NCBI RefSeq assembly: GCF_012932445.1
Contig: NZ_JAAIIJ010000002.1
Span: 224,175 to 288,174, forward strand
DNA: 64,000 nt
Origin: Bifidobacterium panos
GTDB taxonomy: Bacteria; Actinomycetota; Actinomycetes; Actinomycetales; Bifidobacteriaceae
Direction of reading: 5' to 3'
Positions 9,294 through 18,235 of this stretch are shown piece by piece (position 1 is the first letter of the stretch; the number at the start of each line of letters is the position of its first letter). The notes under the pieces are model-generated. The model saw only the letters and a program-made list of their open reading frames with translations. It ran no database searches and was not told the DNA's origin. The translations under genes were made by a program, and so were the position numbers.

Positions 9294-10295
9294 TTACGCT
9301 CGTTGCAGAAACGCGCCCGCCGCCTTGTCGAACTCCTTGGCGGCATGCTTGGTCGCCATATTTGGCTTGGCAGGCACCTGAATCTCAACGAGCCCGATGA
9401 GATCGCCCGACTGGCCGCCCGACTGCACGCCCTTGCCGCTCACCTTCACTTGCGTGCCGCTGGACGAACCGGCGGGCACCTTGAAGGTCACCGGCTTGCC
9501 GTCGAAATCAGTGACTTCGATCTTCGCACCGGCCACAGCCTCGCCCACGGTGACGGGCAACGGCATCACGATGTCAGACCCACGCAACGTGAATTTCGGG
9601 TCGGCGGCGACGCTGACCTGCAGATACAGATCGCCCGCCTTGCCGCCGTTGCGCCCCGGCTTGCCCTTGCCGGCGAGACGAATCTTCTGCCCGTCCTTGA
9701 CTCCGGCGGGAATATGCGTCTTGAACTTCTTGCCACCCGCAGACAGCGACACCGTCGCGCCCTTGACAGCCTGGCGGAAGGTCAGGTTGATCTTCGAGGT
9801 GCGGTCCTCGCCGCGCTCGGGACGCGCCGGCTCCTCATAGCCCGCATGCCCGCCACCGTATGGCGCACCCGCCTGACCGGCACCAGCCGCGCCGCCGAAC
9901 ATCGAGAAGATGTCGCTGATATTCGGCTGCCCGCTGCCGGATGTCGAAAAACGAATGCGCGAGCCGCCCGGGCCGGCGCCGAACATCGAACCGAACATGT
10001 CGGAGAAGCTGGAGGCGTCGAAGCCGCCTTGACCGGAGCCTCCCGCGAATCGCGCGCCACCCATGCCGAACTGTCGGATGGCGTCGTATTTGCGGCGCTC
10101 TTCCTTGTTGCTCAGCACGTCGTAGGCTTCGGAGATGTCCTTGAACTTCTCCTCGGCTTCCTTGGTTTTGTTCACGTCGGGGTGATATTTGCGCGCCAGC
10201 TTGCGATAGGCCTTCTTGATGTCGTCGGCTGTGGCGTCCTTGGAGACACCGAGGACCTTGTAGAAATCCTTGTTCAGCCATTCATTCTCAGCCAT
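9294..10295 (-). CDS. dnaJ: DnaJ-type co-chaperone without zinc finger
   Basis: A 333-residue J-domain protein. The J domain (about residues 1-75) has the HPD motif in YHPDVNK; a Gly/Phe-rich linker follows to about 160, then two beta domains that bind substrate. The four CxxCxGxG zinc repeats of type I DnaJ are absent, so it is a CbpA/type II-like J protein. It delivers clients to DnaK and stimulates its ATPase. The ATG at 10295 has AGGAGG 5 bases upstream; the GTG just before it is too close to that site. Confidence 0.92.
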   Translation of the reverse strand: MAENEWLNKDFYKVLGVSKDATADDIKKAYRKLARKYHPDVNKTKEAEEKFKDISEAYDVLSNKEERRKYDAIRQFGMGGARFAGGSGQGGFDASSFSDMFGSMFGAGPGGSRIRFSTSGSGQPNISDIFSMFGGAAGAGQAGAPYGGGHAGYEEPARPERGEDRTSKINLTFRQAVKGATVSLSAGGKKFKTHIPAGVKDGQKIRLAGKGKPGRNGGKAGDLYLQVSVAADPKFTLRGSDIVMPLPVTVGEAVAGAKIEVTDFDGKPVTFKVPAGSSSGTQVKVSGKGVQSGGQSGDLIGLVEIQVPAKPNMATKHAAKEFDKAAGAFLQRA

Positions 10296-10389
10296 CACTG
10301 CCTCCTTTCATGGTGATATGTGCTTATGGTTACGCGGGTTACGCGCCCGCCTCTGGTCAATGGACACTTGACTTCGGTCAGCACTTTGG

Positions 10390-11013
10390 TCAGCTCTTGG
10401 GCGAGGCGACCACCACGCGAGCGGCGCGAATCACACGATCGCCGATGCGATAGCCTGCCTCCACCACGGTGTCGACGGTTTCCTTTTCGGCCGTTTCGTC
10501 CGGCTTGTGCAGAATCGCGTCGTGCTTGGTGGGATCGAAGTCCTCCCCCGCCTCACCGAACTTCTCGACGCCGAACTTCTCGAAGGTCTTGTCGATTTTC
10601 GCGGCGACGGCCTTGAATGAGTCGTCCATCTCGGAGTTCGCGCGAATGCGGTCGATGTCGTCCAAGGCGGGCAGCAGCGCGGTCAGCACGTCGATGATGC
10701 CGTGCTGGCGGAATCGCTCCTGCTCCTTGGCCGTGCGGTTGCGGAAGTTGACAAACTCCGCACGCTCACGTTGCAACGCCTCCAAGTAGTCCGCGGCTTC
10801 CTTCTTCGCCTTGCCCAGCGGGGTCAGCGAATCGTCGGCTTGCGCCTCGTCGTTCTGAGCGGCCGTCTCTTCCAACGGCTCAGCCTGTTCACCGGCATCT
10901 GCATCACAAGTGGCATCCGGCGCGGCGGCGGCATCCTGATCACTCAGGCCAGCCGCCGCGTCGTCCGCGTCGGGCAAATCCTTCAGGTAATCGTCCTTAT
11001 TGAACTCAGCCAT
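10390..11013 (-). CDS. grpE: GrpE nucleotide exchange factor
   Basis: A 207-residue protein that drives ADP release from DnaK. The first 75 residues are acidic and disordered, followed by the long dimer helix (EAADYLEALQRERAEFVNFRNR) and the C-terminal beta domain with the family end pattern VVEAGYRIGDRVIRAARVVV. It starts 11 bp after the dnaK stop, so the two are cotranscribed. Nothing odd is seen. Confidence 0.95.
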   Translation of the reverse strand: MAEFNKDDYLKDLPDADDAAAGLSDQDAAAAPDATCDADAGEQAEPLEETAAQNDEAQADDSLTPLGKAKKEAADYLEALQRERAEFVNFRNRTAKEQERFRQHGIIDVLTALLPALDDIDRIRANSEMDDSFKAVAAKIDKTFEKFGVEKFGEAGEDFDPTKHDAILHKPDETAEKETVDTVVEAGYRIGDRVIRAARVVVASPKS

Positions 11014-11024
11014 GGGGTGCGCCC

Positions 11025-12902
11025 TTACTTGTCGCCCTTGTCGTCATCGTCCACGACTTCGGCATCCACCACGTCGTCGTCGGAGGCGGAACCGCCCTCG
11101 CCAGCCACACCGGCACCCGCCTCCCCGGCGGCAGCGCCCTCGGCACCCTGCTGTGCGTACAGCGCCTGGCCGACCTTCTGCGCGGAGGTCATCAGCTCGC
11201 TTTGCGCGGTCTTGATCTTCTCGATGTCCTCGCCCTTCAGCGCCTCCTTCAGCTCGTTGACCTTGTCGGTGACCTCCTTGGCCACGTCGTCGGAGAGCTT
11301 GTCCTTGTTGTCGTTGACGAGCTTCTCGGTGGAATAGGCGAATGCCTCGGCCTGGTTGCGGGTCTCGGCCTCCTCCTTGCGTTTCTTGTCTTCGGCCTCG
11401 TGCGCCTCGGCCTCCTTGACCATGCGGTCGATCTCGTCCTTGGGCAGGCCCGAACCGCCGGTGATGGTCATGGACTGCTCCTTGCCGGTGCCCTTGTCCT
11501 TGGCGGAAACGTGCACGATGCCGTTGGCGTCGATATCGAACGTGACCTCGATCTGCGGCACGCCACGCGGAGCCGGCGCGATGCCGGTCAGCTCGAAAGT
11601 GCCCAGCGGCTTGTTGTCGCGCGCGAACTCACGCTCGCCCTGATAGACCTGAATCAGCACGCTCGGCTGGTTGTCCTCAGCGGTGGAGAACACCTCGGAG
11701 CGCTTGGTCGGGATGGCGGTGTTGCGGTCGATGAGCTTGGTCATGATGCCGCCCTTGGTCTCGATGCCGAGCGACAGCGGCGTGACGTCGATCAACAGCA
11801 CGTCCTTACGATCGCCCTTGATGACACCCGACTGCACGGCCGCACCCACGGCCACGACCTCATCCGGGTTGACGGACTGGTTCGCTTCCTTGCCGCCGGT
11901 GAGCTCCTTGACGAGCTCCTTGACGGCGGGCATACGGGTGGAACCGCCCACCAACACCACATGGTCGATGTCGGAAACGGAGATGCCCGCGTCCGAAAGC
12001 ACGTTGTTGAACGGCGTGCGGCAACGGCCCAGCAAATCGGAGGTCATCTCCTCGAAGTGGGCGCGCGTGAGCGTTTCGTCCAGATGCACCGGCGTGCCGT
12101 CGGGCGTCATGGCCAGGTACTGCATGGAGATGGAGGTGCTGGTCGAGCTCGACAGCTCCTTCTTGGCCTGTTCGGAGGCTTCCTTCAGACGCTGCAGGGC
12201 GATCTTATCCTTGCTCAGGTCCACGCCGTACTTGTTCTTGACTTCGCCGACGAGCCAATCGATGATCTTCTGATCCCAGTCGTCGCCGCCCAAGCGGTTG
12301 TCGCCGTTGGTGGCCTGCACCTGGATGGTGGAGAAGCCGTCGTCGTCCTTGCCGATTTCCAGCAGGGAGACGTCGAAGGTGCCGCCGCCCAGGTCGAAGA
12401 CCAGAATGCGCTCGTCTTCCTTGCCTTTCTCCAGGCCGTAGGCCAGCGCGGCCGCGGTCGGCTCGTTGATGATGCGCAGCACGTTCAGGCCCGCGATCTT
12501 GCCGGCGTCTTTGGTGGCCTGGCGCTGGGCGTCATTGAAGTAGGCCGGGCAGGTGATCACCGCGTCGGTGACCGGCTCGCCCAGATAGGCTTCAGCATCG
12601 CGCTTGAGCTTCATCAGGATCTGCGCGGAGATTTCCTGCGGCGTCCACTTCTTGTCGTCGATTTCCACTGTCCAGTCGGTGCCCATGTGGCGCTTGACGG
12701 AGCTGATGGTGCGGTCGACGTTGGTGACGGCCTGACGCTTGGCGACTTCGCCGACGAGGATTTCGCCGGACTTGGAGAAGGCGACCACGGACGGCGTGGT
12801 GCGCGCGCCTTCGGCGTTGACGATGACGGTGGGTTCGCCGCCTTCCAGCGTTGCGATGCAGGAATTCGTGGTGCCCAGATCGATACCAACTGCACGTGCC
12901 AT
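11025..12902 (-). CDS. dnaK: Chaperone DnaK (Hsp70)
   Basis: A 625-residue Hsp70. The start at 12902 gives [15 protein letters not shown], the standard N-terminus, with AAGGAG 9 bases upstream; the longer in-frame extension to 13010 has no such support. The signatures [18 protein letters not shown] ([17 protein letters not shown]) and [13 protein letters not shown] are intact, and the protein ends in an acidic [12 protein letters not shown] tail. First gene of dnaK-grpE-dnaJ-hspR, under HspR control through the HAIR at 13013-13033. Confidence 0.98.
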   Translation of the reverse strand: MARAVGIDLGTTNSCIATLEGGEPTVIVNAEGARTTPSVVAFSKSGEILVGEVAKRQAVTNVDRTISSVKRHMGTDWTVEIDDKKWTPQEISAQILMKLKRDAEAYLGEPVTDAVITCPAYFNDAQRQATKDAGKIAGLNVLRIINEPTAAALAYGLEKGKEDERILVFDLGGGTFDVSLLEIGKDDDGFSTIQVQATNGDNRLGGDDWDQKIIDWLVGEVKNKYGVDLSKDKIALQRLKEASEQAKKELSSSTSTSISMQYLAMTPDGTPVHLDETLTRAHFEEMTSDLLGRCRTPFNNVLSDAGISVSDIDHVVLVGGSTRMPAVKELVKELTGGKEANQSVNPDEVVAVGAAVQSGVIKGDRKDVLLIDVTPLSLGIETKGGIMTKLIDRNTAIPTKRSEVFSTAEDNQPSVLIQVYQGEREFARDNKPLGTFELTGIAPAPRGVPQIEVTFDIDANGIVHVSAKDKGTGKEQSMTITGGSGLPKDEIDRMVKEAEAHEAEDKKRKEEAETRNQAEAFAYSTEKLVNDNKDKLSDDVAKEVTDKVNELKEALKGEDIEKIKTAQSELMTSAQKVGQALYAQQGAEGAAAGEAGAGVAGEGGSASDDDVVDAEVVDDDDKGDK

Positions 12903-13012
12903 AATTGATGACTCCTTTTTATCTGTGCGCCCCGCCTCGCTGGCGGCACGCGGTTCGTGTTTCACGGTGTTCCGCTCACGTCTTGCCCGAGCCTCACAAC
13001 CCGTTTTCAAAA

Positions 13013-13033
13013 CTTGAGCCTACACCACTCAAC
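13013..13033 (-). promoter_or_regulatory. HAIR element (HspR operator) upstream of dnaK
   Basis: CTTGAGC-N7-ACTCAAC matches the HspR inverted-repeat consensus CTTGAGT-N7-ACTCAAG with one change in each half. It lies about 110 bp upstream of the dnaK start. The presence of hspR as last gene of the operon makes feedback control likely. Confidence 0.8.
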
Positions 13034-13086
13034 TTTCGTTCGTCAACTTTTATTCCCACATTTTTCACAACACAGCACCATCGAGC

Positions 13087-13276
13087 AACTGGCAAAGTAA
13101 AGTTGCCAGTTTTGTCGCAAATTGGCAAAGTAAAGTTGCCAGTTTTCATGCATATTGGCAAAGTAGAACTGCCAGTTCCGGCACATATTGGCAAAGTAAA
13201 GTTGCCAGTTCTGGCATATATTGGTAAAGTAAAGTTACCAGTTTTGGTACATAGTGGTAAAGTAAAGTTGCCAGTT
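13087..13276 (+). repeat. Array A: six inverted-repeat units, 33-bp period, upstream of ATPase A
   Basis: Six copies of a 19-bp palindromic core, TGGCAAAGTAAAGTTGCCA, begin at 13090, 13123, 13156, 13189, 13222 and 13255, exactly 33 bp apart, separated by 14-bp variable spacers that all start with GTT. The arms are 6 bp with a constant 7-bp centre AGTAAAG. Copy 5 has TGGTAA and TTACCA, so both arms changed together; copy 6 has changed only the left arm; copy 3 has a changed centre and right arm start. The array ends about 30 bp before the ATG at 13307 and lies between that gene and the divergent dnaK promoter. 33 is a multiple of 3, so short repeat peptides appear in translation; they are unlikely to be real. 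Confidence 0.95.
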
Positions 13277-13306
13277 CCAGCCGGCATGCCATAGGGAGAA
13301 ACCGCC

Positions 13307-14680
13307 ATGAATCCAATAATCGCAAGCATCCTGCAGGATTTCTCACTTGACGACTATCTGCCGATCACCCCCCGCGACCTTGATCTCGGCGAGCCGCTCC
13401 AGCCCAAAAAAGGCAATCTCGTCAAGGTCATTATCGGCATGCGCCGAAGCGGCAAAAGCTACCGTCTGTTTCAGGAGATGAATTCGCTGATGGCCAGTGG
13501 CGTCAGCCCCGAGCGCATCTGTTATTTCAATTTCGAAGACGACCGCCTCTCCCCCGTCACTGCCGAGACCGGAGACGAAGTTCTGGAAACGTTCCGCGCG
13601 CTCCATCCCGAAGCTGCGGAGCAGGGAATCTATCTGTTCTTTGACGAGTTGCAGGAAATGCAGAATTGGGGTTCATGGTTGCGGCGCATCGTAGATACGA
13701 ACAAGGCGACCATTTATATAAGCGGGTCGTCTTCGAAGATGCTGTCAACACAGATTGCCACCGAATTTCGCGGCAGAGCCATCGATTTCGAGCTGTTGCC
13801 GTACTCGTTCCGCGAGATTGCGCGCAACCGAGGGCTGCTCGACGCCCGTAGCGGCGCGAGCACGGCCGTTTTTTCGACCGCCCAGCGAGCCAAGCTGCGC
13901 AACGCATTCGGCGAGTACCTGCAACGAGGCGGCTTTCCGGCAGCCCAGGAATTGCCGGAACAGCTGGCCATTCCACTGCTGCAATCGTATGCACAGCGTG
14001 TCGTTTCGCGTGATGTGGTGGAGCGCCACAACATCTCCCGCCCGCGCGTGGCGACGGCGTTCGCACGACGCGTTCTGAACTCGAACGGCAAGCAACTGTC
14101 AATTCGCAAAACGGAAAACACGCTGCGCTCTATGGGTCTGCCGACCAGCCGCGAACTGTTGTCCGACATGCTGTCGTATCTGGAAGAGGCTTATCTGATA
14201 TTCCAGATCCGCGATTTTTCATTCGCCTTGAGCGAGAGCACGACCAGCACACCGAAGATTTACGCCATCGACCCGGGGCTGGCCGCCGCCAACGCGAACG
14301 CGAACATCAACGACGAAGGTCAGCGCTTGGAAGACGCGGTGTATCTGGAGCTGCGCAGACGAACCATCGGCACCCGGCGCGGCACGATTTCGTCGTATCA
14401 CACAACAACACATGGTTACGAAATCGACTTTGTGGTCGGCGACGAGCTGGACGGACGCCCTTACGAGCTGTATCAAGTCACTGACTCGGTTAGCGATCCG
14501 CACACTCGCGAGCGCGAGTTGCGCGCGCTGTGGGAAGCAATGGACGATTCGGGCCTGACCTGCGGCACACTCATCGTGGGCGAAGGCGAAGACGCCACAT
14601 ACGAGAACCAGTCCGAGGGTGGCACGAAGCATACTGTTACGCAGATTCCCGCGTGGAAATGGATGTTGCAGAGCGACTGA
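13307..14680 (+). CDS. AAA ATPase with DUF4143-type C-terminus (ATPase A)
   Basis: A 457-residue ATP-binding protein. An AAA_14 ATPase domain comes first: Walker A GMRRSGKS at residues 44-51, Walker B YLFFDELQ around 109-116, and a sensor-like IYISGSSS at 137-144. A winged-helix-like part follows (about 250-300), then a DUF4143/PD-(D/E)XK-like region with LEDAVYLEL (341-349) and YEIDFVV (371-377). The third nuclease motif reads YELYQV where an active enzyme would have ExK. AGGGAG lies 8 bases before the ATG. The biological role of this family is not established. It is the first of four such genes in the window, each with its own upstream repeat array. Confidence 0.9.
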   Translation: MNPIIASILQDFSLDDYLPITPRDLDLGEPLQPKKGNLVKVIIGMRRSGKSYRLFQEMNSLMASGVSPERICYFNFEDDRLSPVTAETGDEVLETFRALHPEAAEQGIYLFFDELQEMQNWGSWLRRIVDTNKATIYISGSSSKMLSTQIATEFRGRAIDFELLPYSFREIARNRGLLDARSGASTAVFSTAQRAKLRNAFGEYLQRGGFPAAQELPEQLAIPLLQSYAQRVVSRDVVERHNISRPRVATAFARRVLNSNGKQLSIRKTENTLRSMGLPTSRELLSDMLSYLEEAYLIFQIRDFSFALSESTTSTPKIYAIDPGLAAANANANINDEGQRLEDAVYLELRRRTIGTRRGTISSYHTTTHGYEIDFVVGDELDGRPYELYQVTDSVSDPHTRERELRALWEAMDDSGLTCGTLIVGEGEDATYENQSEGGTKHTVTQIPAWKWMLQSD

Positions 14681-14771
14681 GGCAACCAGATATAACGGGT
14701 TTGAAAGCGCATCAAACTCGTTTTGCAATCGTTGTCAGTATGAGGTATCTTGGATAGCAATTGAGAAAGCA

Positions 14772-14783
14772 CAAACGCGTTGA
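14772..14783 (+). promoter_or_regulatory. Possible LacI-type operator upstream of malQ
   Basis: The palindrome AACGCGTT (14774-14781) with a central CG, flanked by CA and GA, resembles LacI-family sites and lies about 65 bp before the malQ start. A related GTTTGCAAAAC stands at 14811. The LacI-type gene two positions downstream would be the natural binder. The call rests on shape only. Confidence 0.35.
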
Positions 14784-14843
14784 AATTCAGTGTTGAGTTT
14801 CATAGAAGACGTTTGCAAAACATTCAGGAAGGGCAGGGGCATT

Positions 14844-17015
14844 ATGACCGATAGCACACCATGCACGGAAAGCGCCGAACGTCTCGCGCGCCCGCTGATT
14901 CGTCTCGCCAAGGCGAACGGATTGTCCACTTCATACATCGACCAGCTTGGCACTTACACCGAAATCAGCGACGAGGCGCTGGTGGCCGTGCTCGCGGCGC
15001 TCGGGGTCGATGCTTCCAGCAGCGAAGCCATCACCGCTTCCACGGCCGCACTCGAAGAGCGTCAGCGTAAGCAGCTGATGCCTCCCACCATTGTCGTCAC
15101 CACCAACGAAGCGGCGGCCATCGAGCTGAACTGCGCGCCGGACGTGGATATCACCGCCGCCATCACGCTTGAGGACGGCACCACGTTCGCCGGCGACATC
15201 ACCACCCTGCCAAATCCGAACTCCAGCCATGCCACGCTCGCCATCAGCCCCGACCTGCCGATGGGATACCACACCCTGCACGTCAAGGCCGGCGGGCGTG
15301 AAGCCAGCGCCACCATCATCTGCGCTCCCGCGCGCATCGAGCTGCCGCAAGCCGTCGCCGAACACCAGCGCTGGGGTTGGATGACGCAGATGTACTCCGT
15401 CCGCTCGTACGAATCGTGGGGTGTGGGCGATTACGGTGATCTCAAGCGACTGCTGACGGACGCGGCCACCAAGTCCGGCGCCGATTTCATGCTCATCAAC
15501 CCGATTCACGCCGGCGCGCCACAGCCCCCGCTGGAGCCGTCGCCTTATCTGCCCGAATCGCGACGATTCCTCAACGTCACGTACATCCGCCCGCAGGATA
15601 TCCCCGAATACGCCGAACTGCCCGCCGCCGCGCTGAGCCAAGTGAGCGCATTGCACGCTTCGGTGGCGAGCCGCAACGAGGATGCGGATCCGATGGATAT
15701 CAACGCGGCTTGGGAAGCCAAACGCCCCGCCCTGCGCATCATCTTCGACGCGGGCCGCTCGCCCGAGCGCCAAGCCGCGTTCGAGGCGTTCGCAACAGCC
15801 GCCGGCCCGGATCTGGACTCATTCGCGGCATGGTGCGTCTGCTTCGAGGTGTGGGGCGCGCCGTGGGCAGACAACCCGTGGTTCAGCGAAACGACCGTCA
15901 CCGACGAATCGGTGCGGCGTCTGATCGCCGAGCACCGCGATCTGTTCGAGTTCAACCGTTGGCTGCAGTGGATCGCCGCCGAGCAGGTGACCGCCGCCCA
16001 GCGCGCCGCCCTCGATTCGGGCATGGCCGTCGGCCTCATGCAGGACATGGCCGTGGGTGTGCATGGCTTGGGCGCCGACGCCTGGGCCAACCCGGAGCGC
16101 TTCGCCGCCAGCGGGGTCACCGTGGGCTGCCCGCCTGATTTCTACAACCAGCAAGGCCAGGATTGGGGTCAACCGCCGTTCAACCCGCGCTATCTTGAAG
16201 CCACCGGCTATCAGGTGTACCGCGAGATGGTGCACTCGATGTACGAGCATGCGGGTGCGGTGCGCATCGACCATGTGCTCGGTTTGTTCCGCCTGTGGTG
16301 GATTCCGCAGGGTCTCGGCGCGCGCAACGGCGCCTATGTGAACTACGACCACGAGGCCATGCTGGGTGTGCTCGCCATCGAGGCGACGCGCGTGGGCGGC
16401 ATGGTCATCGGCGAAGACCTGGGCACTGTGCCCGATTACGCGCGGCGCATTCTCGCCGATCACGGCGTGCTCGGCACCGAAGTCGAATGGTTCGCGCGCG
16501 TGGACAACTCGCCCAACGCGGGCGATCCGTACGCTCCGCCGTCCGATTATCGCCGTCAGGCGCTGGCTTCCGTGGTCACGCACGACCTGCCGCCCACCGC
16601 CGGCTATCTCAATTTCGAACACGTCGCATTGCGCGAGCAGCTGCATCTGGTGGACGACCCCGCGGCCTTCCGCAAGTCCGCCGAAGCCGAGCAGCACGCC
16701 ATGATGGAGCGCTTGGTGGAAAGCAGCTACATCACGCCCGAGGTCGCCGCCGACGTGCCCGCGCACGAACAGCAGATCGTCGAGGCAATGCACACCATGC
16801 TGTGCGACACCCCCTCGCTGCTGTTGCAAGCCGCCCTGGTGGACGGCGTGGGCGAGCATCGTGCGCAGAACCAGCCGGGCACCTCCAGCGAATACTCGAA
16901 CTGGCGCGTGCCGCTGGCCGACGCAAACGGCCACGTCGTGCTCACAGGCGATGTATTCGATTCGCCCCGCCTTAAGTCCCTATCCCAAGTCATGCGCGCC
17001 GGCGTCGGCCAATAA
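14844..17015 (+). CDS. malQ: 4-alpha-glucanotransferase (amylomaltase)
   Basis: A 723-residue GH77 enzyme that moves alpha-1,4-glucan chains in maltodextrin and starch use. After an N-terminal accessory region of about 170 residues comes the barrel, with YSVRSYESWGVGDYGDL, the nucleophile region AVRIDHVLGLFRLWW, the acid/base region VIGEDLGTVP and the transition-state Asp in VVTHDLPPTAGY. The start at 14844 gives MTDSTPC after a purine-rich AGGAAGGGCAGGGG site. A LacI-family regulator follows 145 bp downstream on the same strand and is a candidate repressor. Confidence 0.95.
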   Translation: MTDSTPCTESAERLARPLIRLAKANGLSTSYIDQLGTYTEISDEALVAVLAALGVDASSSEAITASTAALEERQRKQLMPPTIVVTTNEAAAIELNCAPDVDITAAITLEDGTTFAGDITTLPNPNSSHATLAISPDLPMGYHTLHVKAGGREASATIICAPARIELPQAVAEHQRWGWMTQMYSVRSYESWGVGDYGDLKRLLTDAATKSGADFMLINPIHAGAPQPPLEPSPYLPESRRFLNVTYIRPQDIPEYAELPAAALSQVSALHASVASRNEDADPMDINAAWEAKRPALRIIFDAGRSPERQAAFEAFATAAGPDLDSFAAWCVCFEVWGAPWADNPWFSETTVTDESVRRLIAEHRDLFEFNRWLQWIAAEQVTAAQRAALDSGMAVGLMQDMAVGVHGLGADAWANPERFAASGVTVGCPPDFYNQQGQDWGQPPFNPRYLEATGYQVYREMVHSMYEHAGAVRIDHVLGLFRLWWIPQGLGARNGAYVNYDHEAMLGVLAIEATRVGGMVIGEDLGTVPDYARRILADHGVLGTEVEWFARVDNSPNAGDPYAPPSDYRRQALASVVTHDLPPTAGYLNFEHVALREQLHLVDDPAAFRKSAEAEQHAMMERLVESSYITPEVAADVPAHEQQIVEAMHTMLCDTPSLLLQAALVDGVGEHRAQNQPGTSSEYSNWRVPLADANGHVVLTGDVFDSPRLKSLSQVMRAGVGQ

Positions 17016-17096
17016 CGGAGGCTTCTCCAAACCACCTACCACCTCCACAGGCACAAATAAGCTTGAGGGAGGCAAGGAAGAGGGCGTGGGCGGAGC

Positions 17097-17111
17097 TATG
17101 ATACGGTCATA
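17097..17111 (+). promoter_or_regulatory. Inverted repeat upstream of the LacI-family gene
   Basis: TATGA-N5-TCATA forms a 15-bp inverted repeat about 50 bp before the regulator's start; a GCTATGA/TCATAGC pair (17095-17101, 17131-17137) overlaps it. Position and symmetry fit an autoregulatory site. No direct evidence. Confidence 0.35.
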
Positions 17112-17160
17112 AGCGTTGTCAGCACCATTGTCATAGCACCGTCGCCACGAAGGAGGTCTC

Positions 17161-18198
17161 ATGGCGCAGGCGAGCATTCAGGCGGTCGCCCGCGAGGCCG
17201 GCGTGTCCGTTTCCACAGTGTCGCGCGCTTTCGCCAAGCCTGATCTGGTGTTGCCGGAAACCCGCGAGCGCGTGCTGGCCGCGGCCGAGAAGTTGGATTA
17301 TCGCATTTCACGTTCCGCCGCTGCGCTCAAATCCGGACAGTCGTTGCGCATCGCGGTGCTGATGAGTGCCTCCATTGCCACTTGGTTCAACGCGAACGTT
17401 TACGCCGGCCTCGATTCGGTATTCCACCCGGCGGGCTACGACCTGTCCGTGTTCCCCATGTCCACCGCCGCCGAGCGCAGCGAGTTTTTCGGCAACCTGC
17501 CCGTGCGGCGCAATGCCGACGCCGTGGTGGTGTGTTCGTTCGACATCGAACCGAGCGAAGTGAGCAAGCTCAAGGCCATGAATGTGCCGATTGTGGGCGT
17601 CAATATCCCCTCCAACGACGGCTTCGACGCAGGTGTGAGTATTGACGACAGCACCGCCGAGCGCATTGCCGTGGATCATCTGGTGGCGTTGGGGCATCGT
17701 GACATTGCGTTTGTGGGTTATGGCGACGATATACATTCCACGTTGCGTTTCTCCGCAAGCGCGCGTTTGGAAGGGTTCTTGGATGCCTGCGCCAGATACG
17801 CCGACGTGACACCGATTCCGCTGTTGCTGGGCTCCTCCGACGATCCGGCGAACGAGGCGTTGCAGCTCATCATCGCCGCACCTCACGCGCCTTCCGCCGT
17901 GTGCTTGGCCGACGACGAGCTGGCCATTCCCGTGCTGTTCCGTTTGCGTCAGTACGGCACGCATGTCCCGCAGGATATATCGCTTATCGGTTTCGACGAC
18001 AATCGCTATGCCGCCGGCCTAGGGCTGACCACCGTGCATCAGGATCCTTTTGCCATGGGTGCGCAGGCCGCCCGCAAGACCTTGGAGCTGATGTCCCCCG
18101 CCTCCAACCAGGAAGGCGAGCTCTCGTCACGGTTCATCACCCCGCAAGCCCAGCTCATCCTGCGCGAAACCACCGCCCCGAAGCTCCCTCTTTCGTGA
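17161..18198 (+). CDS. LacI-family transcriptional regulator
   Basis: A 345-residue repressor with the LacI helix-turn-helix at the N-terminus (IQAVAREAGVSVSTVSRAF, residues about 6-24), the hinge helix AAALKSG and a periplasmic-binding-protein-like effector domain. GFDDNRYAA near residue 280 is the usual final motif. AAGGAGG precedes the ATG by 5 bases. Being directly downstream of malQ it probably senses a sugar and controls malQ, but the effector is unknown. Confidence 0.9.
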   Translation: MAQASIQAVAREAGVSVSTVSRAFAKPDLVLPETRERVLAAAEKLDYRISRSAAALKSGQSLRIAVLMSASIATWFNANVYAGLDSVFHPAGYDLSVFPMSTAAERSEFFGNLPVRRNADAVVVCSFDIEPSEVSKLKAMNVPIVGVNIPSNDGFDAGVSIDDSTAERIAVDHLVALGHRDIAFVGYGDDIHSTLRFSASARLEGFLDACARYADVTPIPLLLGSSDDPANEALQLIIAAPHAPSAVCLADDELAIPVLFRLRQYGTHVPQDISLIGFDDNRYAAGLGLTTVHQDPFAMGAQAARKTLELMSPASNQEGELSSRFITPQAQLILRETTAPKLPLS

Positions 18199-18235
18199 GC
18201 CATCGCGATTCGGCCCGCCGCGCCGTTCGCCAGCA

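Noticed and set aside
11202..12908. Long plus-strand open frame antisense to dnaK
   Set aside because: dnaK is certain, and high-GC codon use opens the opposite strand; no ribosome site or known domain.
13087..13276. CRISPR-like look of the evenly spaced repeats (also 34408-34555 and 37875-38018)
   Set aside because: The spacers are only about 14-20 bp and similar to each other, repeats differ between copies, no cas gene is near, and each array points at an ATPase start codon.
12994..13329. Peptides with 11-residue repeats (TGNFTLP on the minus strand, GKVKLPV on the plus strand) over array A
   Set aside because: They arise because 33 is a multiple of 3; they have no good start and run through the HAIR and array. 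Similar repeat peptides over arrays B and C were left out for the same reason.
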